Shown: piece by piece, positions 13,001-22,791 of the stretch | Numbering within the stretch: position 1 is the first letter of the stretch | Layout of the letters: the number at the start of each line of letters is the position of its first letter | DNA from: Macrocystis pyrifera | Lineage: Eukaryota > Sar > Phaeophyceae > Laminariales > Laminariaceae | Reading direction: 5' to 3' | Length of the DNA stretch: 64,000 nucleotides | Assembly: GCA_031763025.1 (NCBI GenBank) | Contig: JASSKH010000016.1 | Location: forward strand, 434,001-498,000 | Position numbers and translations under genes: made by a program | Notes under the pieces: model-generated | Seen by the model: only the letters and a program-made list of their open reading frames with translations | Databases searched by the model: none | What the model was told of the DNA's origin: nothing

Positions 13001-16000
13001 GGGAGGGGCGCGCGTTGGACCAGCTTACAGTCGCGTCTGAACGCGTTGTTTGTTGTAGTTGGGCCGTTTTCGTGGGAAACCGGGCGGGCCGCTTAAGAAT
13101 GGTGATGGAAGCTACAGAAGTAACCAATATTTTTCGCGTTGGGGCGAATTACTTTACGTACCATGGCGCACGGAACGAAGCCTCTCCAGCACAAGCACGT
13201 CAAAGAGGCGTAGCCTGCTTTGAACTTCGGAGGAGAAACAGTTGCTCAAAATTGTGCAGTGCGTTCGCGGAGTTAGGCCTCAACAGAATTTCCGTTGTGT
13301 CTGCAAGAAGAGGACCGCGCTCCGGCTTCCGGCTGCATTTACTTATTTATTTTTTCGTCCTTTTTAGGCAACTTCCAGCGTGAACCTTATTCGAGCCGCA
13401 GCTGTGTTGGGCGTGCGGTCCGTTTATCTTGGCTCGAGCCGCACCCACCCAGCATGTCGGAATAGTATTTCGAACAAGCCTTTGACATCGGCGCCGTTGC
13501 TCCTTCACTTCCAAGTGGGCGGAGCTAGATGTTTATTTGTAGCTTTGCGCAGCGCACCCAAAGCCCAGAGCTTCTTTGGTTTTTGCTCGCCACTCGCTTT
13601 GTTAGTATCGTCAGAGAAGGAAACCGGTGACCATTGTACGACTATGCCTCGTGGCCTTTAGTGTTAAATATCTCTTCGAAAGTTTTCCAAACTCGGACAG
13701 ATGATGATCTAGACTATCGATCCTCGCTTGCAGGATCTAGATACTTCAGGCAAGACATAATCCTGATCATCTGTATGGTCTATCTCATGCTGCCGAGTGG
13801 GAGCCTTATATTCTTTGCCTTATATTTTGCTTGATGTGGAACATGTTTCCCGGGTTGGATGTGAACCATATCGTACTGATCCTGCACAATGTGTCATATC
13901 GGCATGTTCGGATCTAGACGATTTATATCATTCTCTGTCCGACTCGTCAATTTCTTTAATATATCGAGCTTTCGACGTATCGTATCGAAGGAGTTTTGCC
14001 CCCCATCCCCTACCATCCCCTTATTTTCTATGCTGATAGTGAACGAAACGTTTCGACGCATCGACCGTCGAAGTGATATCGTATTGGTTCGTCGGTTCGT
14101 TCGTCGGTGCCGGATTCGTATGGACCTCGATTATCGTTCGATGTCCATCAACTAACGAAATCCCCAATATCAACCCTTGCTCCGTCTCGAGAGCGATGCG
14201 TGATCGTGAGTACGCCCCCCCCTACGCCCCCGACCCGACACCACCGCAGGCTTCAAGGGCATTTCGATCATCATCTGGGAAGCCAAAGACAACCTGGAAT
14301 GTCCGCTGCCGCCCGCTTCTTGCGCCTTTCCCACTGGACAATCAGTTCTTGACTACCTCATCATCGACGGAGGAAATGATGAAATTTGGTTGAACATCAT
14401 ATACTTGGTGAGCGTTTTTTTTTTTTTTTTTTTCTTTTTGAGTGTACGTCGTACCATGAATATGCTCCTTATATTGTTTGGTTGGCGAGTGATACGGAAC
14501 GGTATACCAACGGCTCTATAGTGAGTGCCGTTCCCTTGCGCGCTGTTACTGCGGTGCACGTTTTTTGTTGTTATTGTACTTGCTTTCGTCCGTCGAGGTG
14601 CTTCTTAGCCTCTTTTTGTGAACACGGGCTAGATTTCAGTGAAATACGCTGTTGAATATAGCGAGAAGATGATCATCACTCAAAGGCGCAGTACGGTAGT
14701 GCTTGCGATTTGGCCCAGCTCCGACACAATGGTTGACAGTCCACACGAACTTCCCATCATATATTGTTGATAAACTTGAACAAGATACGATTGCGATGTG
14801 GATTGTGGAGTTCCATGGGTAATAGGATGTTTGGTAGCGGGATGTCGGGATTTGCATGGAGTTACGTTTGTGCCCCGATGATCACCTTGGTGTGGACCTC
14901 GGGTTTAGGACCAAAGTGAGACATCTTCATCCCGGGAATTTACCAGGAATGTTTCCCAGGCGGTCGAGGTAATGCGTTGACAACCAAGCGTATTTCAACC
15001 ATTTTTTTGAAGCTAGGTCAAACTCTATGTAGCCCTCTTCAAAGGCAGGCGGCTGATTACTTTCGTGGGGATAGGTTGTCTTTGGCTGATTACTTTCATA
15101 GAAATTGCCCCGAAGACTGCGCGTGTTGGATGCTGACTTCTATAGATAACTAGAGTTTCTGCGCATAATATGTTTGTATATCGGGGATATCCGTCGGAAA
15201 GATAATCATAAACGGAGGCCTTCCGGCATGCGCGTAAATCGGAGACGAAAAAATAGCTAAATGTTGGATTCTTCTGTTGGAAAAAAAAAAAACACTTGCA
15301 GCAGCGGCAGCACTTTCGCAGGACCAAACGAGTCGAACAGAAGTCGTGCAAGCAGCAGCAGTAGTAGTACCTACCTGCAGCAGCAGCAGCAGCAGAAGCA
15401 CAGCAGCAGCAGCAGCAGCAGCAAGCTGCAGGAGCAGTAAGCAGCAAGCACCAACAGGCAGAAGTGCAATCTCTCTTGCGCTCCTCGACACTCGTTGTGC
15501 TAGCAACGCAGCCACAACGAAAAGATCGCCCTCCTTCGTTGTCCTCTCTGCCCGAAAAATGGATCTTAGTGGCGAAGATCAGGAGCGTGACGGCAAGGGT
15601 GCACGCGCTCGCAGCAGCAGCCGCCGCAAGCAGCAGTAGCGCCCGCAACAGCGCTTGCTTGCAGCCGCGCTTGCTTGAGGCGGCTCTCTTGCTTGCAGCA
15701 GCAGCGCTTGCTTGCACTAGAGCTTGCTCTTGCAGTCGCGCTCATCGATTGGAGCAACGCTCTTGTTTGCAGCAGCAGGGCCTGCTCACCGCAGTGCTCG
15801 CTGACCGCAGCGCTTGCAGCAACAACAGCACTGCAGCGAGCAGCACACTTACTTGCAGCAGCAGCAGCAGCACACTACATGCAGCAGTACGAGCAGTAGT
15901 CCGTGACGTGCAGCAGCAGCTGCAGCAGCACCTATCTGCTGCAGCAGCAGGCAGCAGAGGCATGCAGCATCAGCGGCAGCACCTATCTTCTCGCAAAACC

Positions 16001-18010
16001 CCGCCGGTAGCAGACATGGTCCGAGGGTCCGAATCCATTCTCGGGGCAAGCTTGGGCAATCCAAAGCGTCCGGAAAGTTTTCGGCGAACAGAATGCAGCG
16101 GTCGAATCTCATATCACGCAAATATGGCTCTAGTAAAATATGCTATCCAAAAATGCGTAACTTCGTCATTTTTATGCAAATTTGATCAGGCTTTTTGATT
16201 AGTCGTCGGTAGCGGGGGAATAGATAAGCAAAATTCGTAATATGTTTTCTTTTGCGCAGACACTCTACTGGTAGTTTTGAATGCCCTCTTGAGCTACAGA
16301 TATGCGGGGGACCAAAGTAATGCCTCCGTGGACGATATCGCGTGGGCTCACCAGTTCCTATTAACGTTTTTGACGTGAGTAAATTGATTGTAGCATAGCC
16401 GCAAAAGAAGACGAGTGTGGCTTTCTCAAGAGTCTAGTGTGAGCGTACAGCAATTAAGGTTGGATGTAGTATCGAAAGTTTCGATGTATCGTACGGAACG
16501 TGTTTTTGCCCTCCATCCCCTGGCATCCTCGTGTTTTTATGCTGACACTGAGCGAAAGCTTTGAAGTGTCGTATCAAATATCGGAAACGTATTGGTTCTT
16601 TTTTTTGTTTATCAGTATCGTATCGAACTTGATTCTGATATCGGTATCCGATACTCCTCCAATACCTTTGATGAAGCATCCCGGGCTGCTTCATGTGACC
16701 GATGCTGTAACCGTCATTTCATTTTTGACATATTTTCCATCTGAAGCCCGAAAGGGTTGGTTCGCACGTCGGACAGATCATCTACAGGTAGATCACATAG
16801 ATCATATAGATCCCAACCTGTCGTTGTTATAGGTTGTGCAGGATCTGTATAGTGCAGATCCGACCCAGAAAAAGTGTCCTAGACCATGCAGGATATACAG
16901 CTCCCACCCAGCAACATGGGCTACGTAGATCACGCAGATCAGGAATACATCTGCCCTGAAACATCCAGATCATGAATAGGAATGATATGTACGATCTGTA
17001 TGATCTGTAAATGATCTGGCTGAGACGTGAAAGGATTGTAACCAGCAGAGAGCGTCTTGTCGTGGGTGCAGAGCACGTAGCCCCACCTAGCCATTGGGAT
17101 ATAGGATAGGGCCTGACTCTTGCTAGGAACTCGCGCTGGTGGATTACTGTCGTCAACTATTGCAGCGCTAGTCGCTGGTGGAAGGCACGAACGAAAAAAA
17201 ATCGGAGATTTTCGGTGGGATGATGGTGATCTTCGATTTTCAGAATTTCTATCGTAGGGTTCCCGGCTGCACCCAGCTGAAAAGTAAGGCAGTAAGGCAT
17301 TAAGGCATGCCCTATATTTTCAACTGCCGTGTAAAGCTGCAAGTCGCTTCGCTTGTAGTGAATGTCTGCACGATTATATGGGGCAACGCCCCCGGTCTGG
17401 CGAAATAAGCAGATAAATAGCAAAACAACCAGATATCAGGAACGGCTGTTGGGGTTTGCATTACCTCCTGGGGGGTTAGGGGGTGTTTTCGAGTCTGACA
17501 GAGCGTGATCGATCGATGGGAGAGCATTCCTCCCTCCGCCGAGCTCATTGCGAGCCCCTTTGCCTTCGTCGTCAATTCCATCGCCTGGCACATACAGTAG
17601 TGTACCCTCAAGAAATTCGTACAACGAATGGCAGCTTTCTTTTAGCCTATTTTTGGGACCATGGACTATTTTCAGGGAAATTAACTACGTGTGTAATGTG
17701 AAAGCATCATCATCACCATCATCGTCAGCATGTAGGATAGGACAAGCAAAGTACCTAGGGGACGACACCCCAAGCGCGATCGGCAGAGCATGTTTTCAAT
17801 GAAACTCCATGGCACACATTGTGCTGAACAACGCCTCTTTTTCCTCTTACAGCGAAACCGCCGGCTCGACGCTCTTGGATGTGCCCCTGTCCGCTTCCAA
17901 CCCGTCCCACGCGACCCCCTCCGCAGGTTGCTCTTATGCTGGGCTTCCGGGTTCTGGCGCTCTTCGCCCTGCTATACCGCAGCCGTCCGGCAGGAGATCG
18001 CGCGTACTAG
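892..18010 (+). CDS. ABCG half-transporter (white/ABCG type), C-terminal part, 12 exons
   Basis: An ATP-driven membrane transporter of the ABCG family; the substrate is not predictable. Exons in order: 892-1031, 1944-2044, 2890-3044, 5106-5213, 5774-5905, 7748-7828, 8802-8858, 9883-10025, 11333-11390, 12712-12811, 14250-14407, 17927-18010. They carry the signature motif (ISGGE), Walker B ([10 protein letters not shown]), the H-loop (ATIHQPSSQ), the ABCG hallmark YNPADHY, TM1 with [25 protein letters not shown], the cysteine-bearing extracellular loop and TM6, then TAG. Order and spacing match a white-type ABCG half-transporter. Splice phases agree at nearly every junction. Walker A is not in the window and must lie upstream. 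A linker exon between 3044 and 5106 and a short exon between 8858 and 9883 were not located. A frameshift lies at the G run at 948-954. Introns at 2045 and 5214 appear to use GC donors. Confidence 0.9.
1944..2044 (+). CDS. ABCG exon: D-loop and H-loop
   Basis: Completes Gly of the D-loop and reads [10 protein letters not shown] through ATIHQPSSQ, the switch histidine region. It is 101 nt with 2 nt of split codon at the start. The 3' boundary is CAG followed by GCGAGC, so the donor is GC rather than GT; no suitable GT lies close by. Confidence 0.88.
2521..2775. repeat. GATC-rich MITE copy
   Basis: A member of a recurring family made of GATCTAGATC/AGATCATC blocks with inverted ends near ACAGATCA and GATCTGT. 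It lies in the GC-AG intron of the ABCG gene. The ends are diverged. Confidence 0.6.
2890..3044 (+). CDS. ABCG exon: end of nucleotide-binding domain, YNPADHY
   Basis: Reads [18 protein letters not shown] to [12 protein letters not shown]. The NPAD(H/F) stretch is diagnostic of ABCG proteins. The acceptor is gcag and the donor GTGCGG, in phase 2. A following linker exon in that phase was not found. Confidence 0.88.
4185..4325. repeat. GGTACCCGGGTACC-type palindromic repeat
   Basis: Carries ACTCTGGGGTATATACCCGG and GGGTATTTACCCGGGTACAT, self-complementary CCCGGGTAC blocks. Similar sequence occurs at 44.7, 53.3 and 54.1 kb. No ORF. Confidence 0.55.
4580..4655 (-). mobile_element. SINE 3'-tail fragment
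   Basis: A G run followed by GTGTACTCATGTCGTCCATG and GGCCGTAGTCGTATG, the inverted 3' end of the SINE family. The rest of the element is absent. Confidence 0.65.
4740..5035. repeat. TTG/CTG-rich compound microsatellite
   Basis: Runs of GTTGTTGTTG and GCTGCTG interspersed with GATGTTG over ~300 bases. It immediately precedes the ABCG linker exon, which makes that exon's 5' boundary hard to place. Confidence 0.7.
5106..5213 (+). CDS. ABCG exon: linker before the membrane domain
   Basis: Reads [15 protein letters not shown], then [13 protein letters not shown], leading into the membrane domain. The start is uncertain: the open frame continues back to about 5047, and gcgcag at 5100-5105 is the best in-phase acceptor. 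The exon ends CAG before GCAAGA, a second GC donor in this gene. Extending to the GT at 5223 would add Ala-Arg-Ala and is the alternative. Confidence 0.65.
5774..5905 (+). CDS. ABCG exon: TM1 region
   Basis: 44 codons in phase 0 on both sides: [17 protein letters not shown] then the hydrophobic helix [14 protein letters not shown]. Basic residues just before the first transmembrane helix are typical of ABCG. Flanked by tttgtcag and GTGAGA. Confidence 0.92.
6340..6612. repeat. GATC-rich MITE copy
   Basis: Contains GATGATCTAGATCTTCC, a TGTACGGGTTAGATC core and GATCTAGATCGCGATCTA. Same family as 31951-32175; within an ABCG intron. Confidence 0.6.
6985..7205 (-). mobile_element. SINE-like element, 5'-truncated, diverged
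   Basis: The inverted SINE 3' half: GTATACTC, GCATGGCCG, ATAGACCCTCGCATCCCTAC, then GCTTGCACCAAGCGC and GGGTGAGCTG. It is more diverged than the copies at 60 and 63 kb. No long G run remains. Confidence 0.75.
7440..7745. repeat. Diverged tandem duplication upstream of the TM2 exon
   Basis: Two similar blocks in direct order, about 7455-7592 and 7610-7740. Both have GAGCT.GAACAACAGA-like starts, GTGCGACG, a CATGGACTC / CCTGGACTC segment and an ATTTCGGTTT / GATTCGGTTT end. The second block runs into the splice acceptor of the 7748 exon. Confidence 0.55.
7748..7828 (+). CDS. ABCG exon: TM2
   Basis: 27 codons reading [18 protein letters not shown] and ending VLQ, in phase with both neighbours. 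The acceptor is cgcgcag and the donor GTACTA. It lies just after a diverged ~150 bp tandem duplication. Confidence 0.9.
8802..8858 (+). CDS. ABCG exon: [12 protein letters not shown] segment
   Basis: 19 codons reading [19 protein letters not shown], the conserved cytosolic loop before TM3 in ABCG proteins. Flanked by gtcag and GTCAGT. The family expects about ten more residues before the next located exon; that small exon was not found. Confidence 0.9.
9237..9324 (+). mobile_element. LINE 3'-end fragment with poly(C)
   Basis: CAGTGCTCCGTGTCGAAGGG, GGTCAATGGTCAAATGACTT and AGCAACAAATGAGTAC, then about 24 C. This is only the last ~65 bases of the LINE. Confidence 0.7.
9883..10025 (+). CDS. ABCG exon: TM3 and TM4
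   Basis: Reads [30 protein letters not shown] and a second hydrophobic stretch ending SNAAISL. The acceptor is a pyrimidine-rich tract ending gaag at 9882; the donor is GTAAGC. The same frame is open upstream to about 9800 but does not resemble the family there. Confidence 0.88.
10060..10305. repeat. GATC-rich MITE copy
   Basis: ACAGATCAGATCAGATCG start, GTCGGGTGGGATCCG core and GATCTAGATGATCTAG near the right. In an ABCG intron. Confidence 0.55.
10855..11280 (+). repeat. ~42-bp minisatellite in an ABCG intron
   Basis: About ten diverged units built on CTCCGAAATCAACCATTTTT followed by a C/T-rich stretch. Units at 11145-11280 are closest to each other. Long open frames here in several phases are a by-product of the repeat. 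Confidence 0.75.
11333..11390 (+). CDS. ABCG exon: segment between TM4 and TM5
   Basis: 58 nt reading [19 protein letters not shown]; the first base completes Gly from the previous exon. The A-VGP motif is standard before TM5. The acceptor is gcggcag after a T-rich tract; the donor is GTGAGC. Confidence 0.9.
11696..11780. repeat. ~19-bp tandem repeat
   Basis: Four units of CACCCGTGTGTTATAATAG with small changes, the last becoming CACACGTGCGTTATC. Confidence 0.75.
12291..12323. repeat. (CCTGA)n pentanucleotide microsatellite
   Basis: Five to six copies of CCTGA in a row inside an ABCG intron. Confidence 0.85.
12712..12811 (+). CDS. ABCG exon: TM5
   Basis: 33 codons plus one base: [20 protein letters not shown] then [13 protein letters not shown]. 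The FGG motif is a family hallmark. Acceptor cccggcag, donor GTGAGA. The longer open frame at 12490-13383 is not itself a gene; only this piece is exonic. Confidence 0.92.
12930..12995 (-). mobile_element. SINE 3'-tail fragment
   Basis: GGGATGTACTCATGTCATGC, ATGGCCGTAGTCGTATGACC and ATAGACCCT, then unrelated sequence. It begins ~120 bases after the TM5 exon. Confidence 0.65.
13690..13970. repeat. GATC-rich MITE copy with matching ends
   Basis: Left end CTCGGACAGATGATG; right end ATTCTCTGTCCGACTCG, inverted relative to each other. The interior has GATCTAGA blocks and TGCCGAGTGGGAGCC, as in other copies. Confidence 0.65.
14250..14407 (+). CDS. ABCG exon: extracellular loop between TM5 and TM6
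   Basis: 52 codons reading [11 protein letters not shown], then a loop with two cysteines (ECPLPPASC), PTGQSVLD and WLNIIYL. The cysteine pair followed by TG..VLD is typical of ABCG. The leading GC completes Gly. Donor GTGAGC, phase 0, joining exactly to the last exon at 17927. Confidence 0.92.
15295..15975. repeat. CAG/GCA-rich compound trinucleotide repeat in the last ABCG intron
   Basis: Nearly 700 bases dominated by GCAGCAGCAGCAGC and GCTTGC(A) motifs with interruptions. All frames stay open for long stretches (poly-Gln, poly-Ala, poly-Ser or Cys-rich readings). The splice phases of 14407 and 17927 join directly without it, so it is intronic. Confidence 0.85.
16260..16374 (+). other. Orphan exon-like segment in the last ABCG intron
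   Basis: 115 nt between a good acceptor (ttttcttttgcgcag) and a good donor (GTGAGT). One frame is open and protein-like, with a hydrophobic stretch [15 protein letters not shown] then [13 protein letters not shown]. It cannot be an in-frame ABCG exon: entry from the phase-0 donor at 14407 gives TAG within five codons. It may be a poison exon, a remnant of another gene or chance. I do not recognise the protein. Confidence 0.3.
16768..17015. repeat. GATC-rich MITE copy
   Basis: Starts GTCGGACAGATCATCTACAG, has an ACAGATCATAGATCATATAG-like stretch and ends in GATCTGTATGATCTG. Last ABCG intron. Confidence 0.6.
17927..18010 (+). CDS. ABCG last exon: TM6 and stop
   Basis: Reads [20 protein letters not shown], a short basic tail and TAG at 18008-18010. 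A transmembrane helix ending in arginines is the usual ABCG C-terminus. The acceptor is ctccgcag at 17919-17926. Confidence 0.92.
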   Translation, partial: VALMLGFRVLALFALLYRSRPAGDRAY

Positions 18011-18031
18011 CGCGCCAACTTTTTTTTTTTT

Positions 18032-18436
18032 TCAGGATTTGGTTAGGCGGCTGGTATTGTAGATCCATCCCCCGAAACGTTTGATGAGGTTGTCGAGTTC
18101 GAGGGAAGTGCTCCCTAGGAAAACTTTGATGAGGATGTAAAGTGCTTTGGGACGACGCGCCTTTAGCATTTCTACGACAGCAAGCTGTGCGTCAGCAGGC
18201 CGGTGCAGAAGGGGCGCCTGAAGAGCGATCTGCAGGAGTTCGGCCTCGAGTGCGAAGGATGGCGAGCAGCAACACAGAAGGCCGGCGGATGGTGCAGACA
18301 GGTCGAGGACAGAGGGGGCGTGGGCTTCGTGCGGAGATGGTATGGTGCGGAGGGGGTGGAGCGGCACTGCGATACGCGCGAAGGTTGCGACCGCGAGACG
18401 GGCCGTCGACACCAATGATCCCGCCAAAGAGACCAC
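18032..18436 (-). other. Unassigned GC-rich open region, 134 codons on minus strand
   Basis: The minus frame is open and Leu/Ala-rich (ALEAELLQIALQAPLL, AVVEMLKARRPKAL). The plus strand is open in two frames over the same bases. Base composition is more gene-like than its surroundings. I do not recognise either reading; a transposon remnant or an exon of the minus-strand gene are possible. Confidence 0.2.
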
Positions 18437-20205
18437 ACCTTGGGTCTGACCATTGACGGCATGATGCGTACCTCGCCTGGCCGCATTGAAAACTCCTTAA
18501 AACAAATAGGCCAACCAGAAGCTGTGGTGACGAAATAATTTTCCGGGCGTTGCAGAGACCCTCATTGGGGGAATGTGTGTTGTTCTGGGGTTCCGCAAGA
18601 GTAGTATCCCCCGAATGTTTCGACGCGCGATGACGGCCCGATGGAAAGGATTGTATAGTTCCAACTATAGCTGCCTTGAGCCCGCAAGTGGCGTGGCTTT
18701 GGTGGCTCATCGTCCAGGGTTCGTATGAGCGGGAACAACGCGACCGATTGAATCGGGAGGAGACACGTGTAGCTGTAAGCGTGAGTAAAGATGGTTGCGT
18801 GCGTCATAGGTAGATTATCGGTAACGTGCCTCATCGGATGGGCCTTTGGAACTATTACTGTAGCGCCCACACTTGCGCGATGGGTGTATGATGGCTTATT
18901 GTATGGTCGATGGATGTATGGCTTATTATTTGGTCCATGGGTGTATTGCGTATTGCATGGTCCTGTTGACTGTGTTCCCCCTTAACAAAAGGGTGAATCC
19001 AGTATTGGGGTAAAGCTTTTTCTCGTTTTATAGCTGGCAGATTTTTTTTTTTGTATACTGGCACCTGGTAAGAATTTGTATATACGTACTGTAGTTTTCC
19101 TGGCGTGTTTCCCTCTAAGACGCCAGTTTTTTTTTTCCCCAAGTCTTAGCTGTATGATTTCGTCCTTGTGAAGTGTCCTGTGGTTTGATTTATTTGGCTT
19201 CAGTCTCGGCGCGGGACTAAATGCGCGATATGAGATCGAACCGGGAGTGCGATCACGATTCCGTGCACGTCACCAAAATAGTGGGAAAATCGCGACGGTT
19301 GATCACTTTCCACGTCTTGTCCCGTTTTTGCCCTGTTGTAGGTGGCGTTTTCCTCCAGGGAGCGCACTTACTGTAGGCATGCTCCAAATAGGGAGTTGGC
19401 ACTGGAAAAGGGTTCAGGGTGGAATTCCTTGGGATTTTACCGCTGCAAAAATCCCATTTCAATTCCAAGAAATTTTGTGACCCAACTCTAATTCCAAGTA
19501 GTTTTGCGACCTCGCTCAAATTCCAAATAGCTTGGTGAAACCACTCCAATATCATTCAGTCATTTTAGGTACGGTAACTCCAGTTCCGATAAGTGTTAGT
19601 GACTCAACTCCAATTTGAAGGGATTTTGTCCACAAAGCTCGTGTTCCACTGATGAAGGAGGTTAAGGCTGACGGCAATTATTTTCGATATAACTCCCCAA
19701 AAAGTGTCGTTCTTATGTACTAGGTATATAGCATAAACGAGAGGGGAGAGGAGTGTGGGTGTGTGTGGGGAAATGTGCGTGGCGGGGATGAGGGCAGGGA
19801 AGCGAGGAACGTCCCCCGTTTTTGTGTACGGCATGTTCTTGGTCGCTGCTGGCCTCTCGATGTTAGCGGAATGAAGGCACAGCTAAGCGCTACGTGTAGG
19901 GGTAGTAGTCGCTGGTACTCTTACTGTTAAGTCTTGAGCGGTTCGCAGGAGTATGGCGTATGGAGTATATAATCGCTGTTGTCGTCCTTGGAGTAGGCAC
20001 GTGACTTCTTAGAACACCTTTCTTTGCTTGGTGTGTTGCATCCATCCAGCTCTACCGAAGCAGCTCTACTGCGCTGGCAGGACGGCAACTATCGCCGGGA
20101 TCGTGGAGTTATTGCAAATGAAGAGAAGACATCAAGGTAGAGCCGTTGCCTGGTACCAGGTACTGGTGGTATTCTTAAACCCTCTTTGGGGGCTTGAGAG
20201 GGGAG

Positions 20206-20420
20206 GGGGTGTACTCGATAGGAGAGATGTACTCGATCTCATGCATGGCCGTAGTCGTATGACCATAGACCCTCGCATCCCTACAATGCCGGGACGGAGC
20301 ATGTCGGGTTTTCACCGACCAGGCAGACATTGCTTGCACCAAGCGCGAAGCGCCGTGAGGTGTCCGGCGAGTCGCACGAAGGGTAAGCTGCACGAACCGC
20401 TTGTGAGGCGGGCTTGAGAG
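20206..20420 (-). mobile_element. SINE-like element, 5'-truncated
   Basis: Left end (3' end of the element) GGGGGTGTACTCGATAGGAG, then the full 3' module to CTTGTGAGGCGG, where it is cut off and followed by a second G run at 20421. Close to the 60 and 63 kb copies, so probably a recent insertion. Confidence 0.8.
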
Positions 20421-22233
20421 GGGGGGGGGGGATAGCGAAAATATTTTTTTGTGATTTTTTCAGTATCGTCACATCGGTGCAAGAAGTCGCCCAGGCTGCT
20501 GGGGCACGAGTGTATCCGAACTGCACGTATGGAGCTGTACCACACGCGCGCAGCATGGTGGTACGCGAACTGCCGCAAGCCCTTTTTAGTCGATTGAGAC
20601 GATCGCATTCACTCGTCGTTTTTTGTGTCGCTGAACATGGGTGAACCCTTTTAGTAGTGCACTACTGCTGTACAGAAACGTAAACCCGAGTAAAATTTCA
20701 AGTGTTTTGTCCCCACCACGGGAGTGCTGTCTTGAAGGGCTCCTTAAGGCCTAGAGGGGTTGATGAGCATATGCGCCTACTCAGCTGAATGCCCCTTCAC
20801 GTACACTCAGACATATGCATCACTGCGGCTCTTGGGTACTACAGCTGTCTTTGGGCCCGTCCTGGTCAGCAGTGAAACGCGGGTACTACACCACGCAGAT
20901 TGTGCAAACATCTCAATAGGTTTGAGCCTCGTGTTCCCATGGTGGGTATATTTGGTGTCGAGTTTTGTGGCGATAGGGATTGCGGGAGCATGCGTGAGTT
21001 AATCTTGGTGCGTAGCGGTAAGAAAGATTCGGGTTGCTGAAACCAGTTGAACTAAAGGTCGGTCAAGAAATTTCATGAACACCGTTAGACAAGCAAATAC
21101 TATCCGCCACAAGGACCCCAGTGGGCATCAGGGAATACTACTTTGCATCTTGAGAGTTTTGCAGGTACGCCGTTGCAATAAGCGTGGCGGCCAGTCATGC
21201 CGTCAACCTCTTGCCGCAAGCTAACCCGTGTCTCTGCTAGAACGCCCAGAAGATCAGACACATGCGCGCATGATATTGATCGATCGTACGTGTATTCGCG
21301 CAGAAGTCTTGAGTACGGGAAATACAAAAGGACGTTCGCAAAACAAGGCCATCGCCTCACATGGAACTGTGCACAACGATTTCAAGCTCGCCTGTCGATA
21401 GCAATTCTTTTTTTTCAAGCAAAAACGAAAATCGGGTTTTGTTACTTATCACTGCCAGATATGTCCCGCGTATATTGATCGAACGAATCTCCGAAGATGC
21501 GACGCGCGACTTTGTCCAAGAGGAACAAGTCCATGCCCACAGCAGCTGCGTCCTGCGTGTACCTATCACACAACCATAATCCATTAAACTCGGCGCTCCT
21601 TCGCCCAAAATCGTAAAGGGGCCTGCGATTAATGAAGCACAGGTCTGGCTTCTCCCAGAGCGTCACCACAGCTCTCATCAAAGTTGAACTATGGAAGCTC
21701 GACCGGGTCCATCGGGGGTTGTGCTCTCACGGCTGGGCGCTCTCGCTTGCTGCCTGCACAAGAGAAGCGGAACAAGACGACGGAGCAGTGAAGTAAGGGG
21801 TACCAATAAACGGATATTACGTTCTTAACTATATTGCAAGCCCGAGCTATAAATCGTTAAAACCGCTGGAGAGTACGAGGAGAAAAGGCGAGCGCGTTGT
21901 CTCGGAATAACACGGTCCCTGTCCAGACGGTCGGCTTAACGACAACTCGCTAGCCCTCCTCAAACATAATGCACGTAGGGGATACGCGATCACCCCCTTG
22001 CCAGAGATCGCGATAGCTTTTCAGGCGCATTGAAGTTATGCGCTGATTGAGTTTGTATGGTCGACCTACTAGCTCACCCCTTTTGCGTCCTGGGCACAGT
22101 AGCACAGTAGTGACCTCTATGGCGGTTGTCGTGCACGTACGAGTAGTCATGTGTGTCCAATCCGATTGTGTGAAGATTATGCCAGGCGTACAGCGTACAG
22201 CATTACGCCAGCCTGGCACGGAATGGAACTTAC

Positions 22234-22356
22234 CTGATCTGCTAAGTGTCCCATCGATGCCGACGACTGCGGCAACATCGCTTCTTCCTCCCGCACGTAT
22301 TGGAGCATGTACGCTGACGAGGTGCCGCCAGACCCGCCACCCCCTCCCGCTACCGA
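22234..22356 (-). CDS. USP exon: Gly-rich loop and SSAYMLQYVR
   Basis: 41 codons: SVAGGGGGSGG, TSSAYMLQYVREEEAML, then GHLADQ before GTAAGT. AYML.Y is the last conserved block of USP domains. The next exon was not found below. Confidence 0.9.
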
Positions 22357-22756
22357 CTGCGACAACAATACAAAAACGCGGGAAGAGGGTGCGACGACCA
22401 CGGGTTAGCAAGAGTCTGAATGGGATGCAGCGCGCGCTCTGCAACCGGCGGGAAGGGGAAGGGAACACATCTCGGACACATAATCGGTTCGCCCAGTTCA
22501 TGCATGGACTACATCATTCAGGGCAGATATATCCCTGATCTGTAGGATCTAGCTCGTGCTGCCGGGTGGGAGCCAGGACATGCTTACGGGGTATACTATT
22601 AATATGCCAATCCTGCACTACATCTCACAACGGCAAGGCAGGATCTAGATGATCTAGATGATCTATCTATAGACGATCTGTCCGACCTTTGCAAGGCTCC
22701 TGGACTGAAGCCACAGCAGTAGTGCCAATTGTGAAGCGGGTGTACTTCATATTTTG

Positions 22757-22791
<35 letters not shown>

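Larger units (their letters stand above)
18011..22233. other. Convergent intergenic/3' region, no confident gene
   Basis: Lies between the ABCG stop and the lowest USP exon found. It holds a GC-rich open stretch at 18032-18456, a short T-rich region near 19.0-19.7 kb, a SINE at 20206-20420 and otherwise unassigned sequence. C-terminal USP exons are expected on the minus strand here, but no frame with recognisable similarity and splice sites was found. Confidence 0.5.

Noticed and set aside
12490..13383. 297-codon plus-strand ORF
   Set aside because: Only 12712-12811 shows ABCG similarity with proper splice sites; the rest is intron containing a SINE tail.
15025..16198. Long ORFs on both strands (230 and 244 codons)
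   Set aside because: They are readings of the CAG/GCA repeat in several frames; low complexity, and the ABCG splice phases skip the region.
22047..22538. 163-codon plus-strand ORF
   Set aside because: Antisense shadow of the USP exon at 22234-22356.
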